DNA of 5,791 nucleotides, from NCBI GenBank assembly GCA_026713285.1, contig JAPOOT010000056.1, forward strand, positions 1-5,791, given 5' to 3'. The stretch is from Gemmatimonadota bacterium. Lineage in GTDB: Bacteria; JAAXHH01. Shown piece by piece: positions 4,492-5,791 of the stretch (its first letter is position 1; each line of letters opens with the position of its first letter). Below the pieces are notes generated by a model. That model was not told where the DNA came from. It made no database searches and saw nothing but the letters and a program-made list of their open reading frames with translations. Position numbers and translations under genes: made by a program.

Positions 4492-5772
4492 TTACCCCCT
4501 GCTGCGCACGGGATGTTCGAGTGCCCTTTCGTAGAGATGGGACCATTCCTTTGAACCATCGTCATGGACAATCTCCAGTTCGACTCCGTCGGAGTGGGCG
4601 GGGCCGTTGCCCTGGATGAAATAGCCGTAGGCCCTGTTCATGGGCGCGATGTGAATCCGGGTGCCGTCGGGGTAGACCACGGAGCAGATGATGCGCGGTT
4701 TGGGCTTATCATACAGTTCGCCCTGCTCATTCAGTTCCCGGACAGTCTCGTCGGGCACCCGCCACCTTTCTACCGCTTCCTCGTCAACGGTCACACCCAG
4801 GCCCGGTTCCTCGGGCACCCGGTGAAAACCGCCCACGACCTCGACAGGTTTCGTCAGCAGGTGATGGCTGTAGAGGTTTATGCAGGTTATCGCGGGCCAG
4901 GTGGCGTGGGTCAGCACGGCGCCCAGGTGGGCGGCCCAGGTCGTGGTGAGCCCGTTGCCCACAAGCTGGAGCCAGAAAGGCATGTTGGCCTCGGCGCTCA
5001 GATGTCCCTGTCGCATCACCTCGGACTTGCCGGCGCAGACGACGAAGCCGTCACAGACTTCCTCGCGGAGAGCCGTCATGTAGGGCGGCGAGCCGAAGTG
5101 CATGGCGATGGGACGGGGGATGACCTGTTTGAGCTGCCGGTTGCCCAGTATGTCGGTCTGCGGGATGGGGGATTCGAACATGGCCACGTTTTCGTGCTGC
5201 GCCAGCTTCTGCATGATGGGCATGGCCGCGGCCGCGTTCTGCATCGTGGCATTGGCGTCGAGATCCAGCTTGAAGGAACTGGGAATGCCCGTGGAAATGG
5301 CGTCCACCTGGGCGAAGATGTCCCACCAGGGCCGCTGTTTGATCTTGAAGCTGGTGTAACCCAGGGCTACCGCGTCACGGGCCTCGGCCAGCCAGTCTCC
5401 CGGCGACGCGTCGATGGACCACCAGGAGATGGGCGACCAGTCGCGAACCTTGTTGCCAAGCAGCTTGTAGCATGGGACCCCCAGCGCTTTCCCGGCCACG
5501 TCGAACAGGGCCATCTGCAGTCCCGCGCCGAGCGTATCGTCGTTCATCACGTCGGCCGGGCTCTTTCCGATGACCCGATTCACGGCTTCGTCGGTGACCC
5601 GCGCCCAGGTGTAGTGTATAACTGTTTCCCCCCAGCCGGTCAGGCCGGTATCCGTGGTCACCCGGCACAGCTCCAGGATCGACCAGTTGTACACTTCCCG
5701 CTCGGTGATCCGGGCCTGCCTCTCGGTGAAAGGCACATCCACCACGATTCGTTCCACATCGACGACTTTCAT
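4492..5772 (-). CDS. Divergent enolase-superfamily protein (mandelate racemase/muconate lactonizing enzyme type)
   Basis: The 426-residue product has the N-terminal capping domain (about 1-115, with DTGLTGWGE at 41-49) and a barrel with recognisable active-site strands. These are FKIKQ with K143 and K145, LDLDAN with D172, and FESPIP with E200. Such enzymes abstract a proton next to a carboxylate, commonly in acid-sugar dehydration, racemisation or cycloisomerisation. Two features are unusual. The strand-5 segment PIAMHFGSPP (221-230) has Met-His where a third acidic ligand (D or E) is normal. The strand-7 region reads FWLQLVGNGLTTT (266-278), without the MR-type histidine. After the typical PGLGV element (323-327) the protein runs on about 80 residues beyond the usual end. 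GGAGGA at 5782-5787 precedes the ATG by 9 bp. The uxuA-type gene follows 105 bp downstream, suggesting a sugar-acid substrate. The superfamily is sure; the reaction is unknown. Confidence 0.9.
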   Translation of the reverse strand: MKVVDVERIVVDVPFTERQARITEREVYNWSILELCRVTTDTGLTGWGETVIHYTWARVTDEAVNRVIGKSPADVMNDDTLGAGLQMALFDVAGKALGVPCYKLLGNKVRDWSPISWWSIDASPGDWLAEARDAVALGYTSFKIKQRPWWDIFAQVDAISTGIPSSFKLDLDANATMQNAAAAMPIMQKLAQHENVAMFESPIPQTDILGNRQLKQVIPRPIAMHFGSPPYMTALREEVCDGFVVCAGKSEVMRQGHLSAEANMPFWLQLVGNGLTTTWAAHLGAVLTHATWPAITCINLYSHHLLTKPVEVVGGFHRVPEEPGLGVTVDEEAVERWRVPDETVRELNEQGELYDKPKPRIICSVVYPDGTRIHIAPMNRAYGYFIQGNGPAHSDGVELEIVHDDGSKEWSHLYERALEHPVRSRG

Positions 5773-5781
5773 GACGCGAAA

Positions 5782-5787
5782 TCCTCC
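5782..5787 (-). promoter_or_regulatory. Ribosome binding site of the enolase-superfamily gene
   Basis: GGAGGA on the minus strand, 9 bp before the ATG at 5770-5772, supports this start. Its promoter must lie beyond the right edge of the window. Confidence 0.7.
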
Positions 5788-5791
5788 AGTC

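Overview
The window is GC-rich bacterial DNA with tightly packed genes. It has seven protein-coding genes (one cut by the left edge), one tRNA gene, and no sign of phage, insertion sequence or CRISPR. I cannot place the organism firmly. Three things point to an environmental, probably uncultured, heterotroph: a C-terminal lipoprotein-like family best known to me from Bacteroidetes-type genomes, paired UxuA and enolase-superfamily genes, and short GC-rich tandem repeats between genes. A lineage of the FCB group (for example Latescibacterota- or Gemmatimonadota-like) would fit, but this is inference.

Left part (1-677). The 3' end of a gene for a small protein with an N-proximal LYHGT motif, suggestive of an ADP-ribosyltransferase-like fold, runs rightward and ends at 417. 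It converges on a leftward tRNA-Leu(CAG) gene (484-567) with its own intrinsic terminator (445-470). The AT-rich gap between the tRNA and smpB carries two back-to-back sigma70-type promoters. They share one palindromic -10 (AATATATT, 601-608) and have -35 boxes placed symmetrically on each side. One fires left into the tRNA, the other right into smpB.

Middle (678-2673). Three rightward genes are joined by two 4-bp ATGA stop/start overlaps: smpB (trans-translation factor), a 185-residue multi-pass membrane protein, and a 315-residue predicted lipoprotein. They look like one translationally coupled operon. The last two are not characterised families to my knowledge.

Next (2674-3414). A rightward single-domain cupin gene sits between two unrelated intergenic repeat clusters. 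One is a degenerate GCGTGTGAGCA-type cluster (about 2704-2800). The other is three tandem copies of a 18-20 bp unit (3331-3387). The cupin keeps the first metal-binding motif but has proline where the motif-2 histidine is expected.

Right part (3415-5791). Two leftward genes form a likely sugar-acid catabolic unit: a divergent mandelate racemase/muconate lactonizing enzyme-type enolase-superfamily protein (4492-5772), followed after 105 bp by a UxuA-type mannonate dehydratase (3415-4386). The enolase-like protein has the KxK, Asp and Glu active-site positions. It has Met-His where the third acidic metal ligand is normally found, and an added C-terminal segment of about 80 residues. The two enzymes plausibly act on a hexonate/hexuronate-type acid, and the converging cupin could belong to the same theme. 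I see no clear evidence of a wholly new multi-gene system. The most distinctive items are the symmetric bidirectional promoter, the altered metal sites in two enzymes, and the repeat clusters flanking the cupin.
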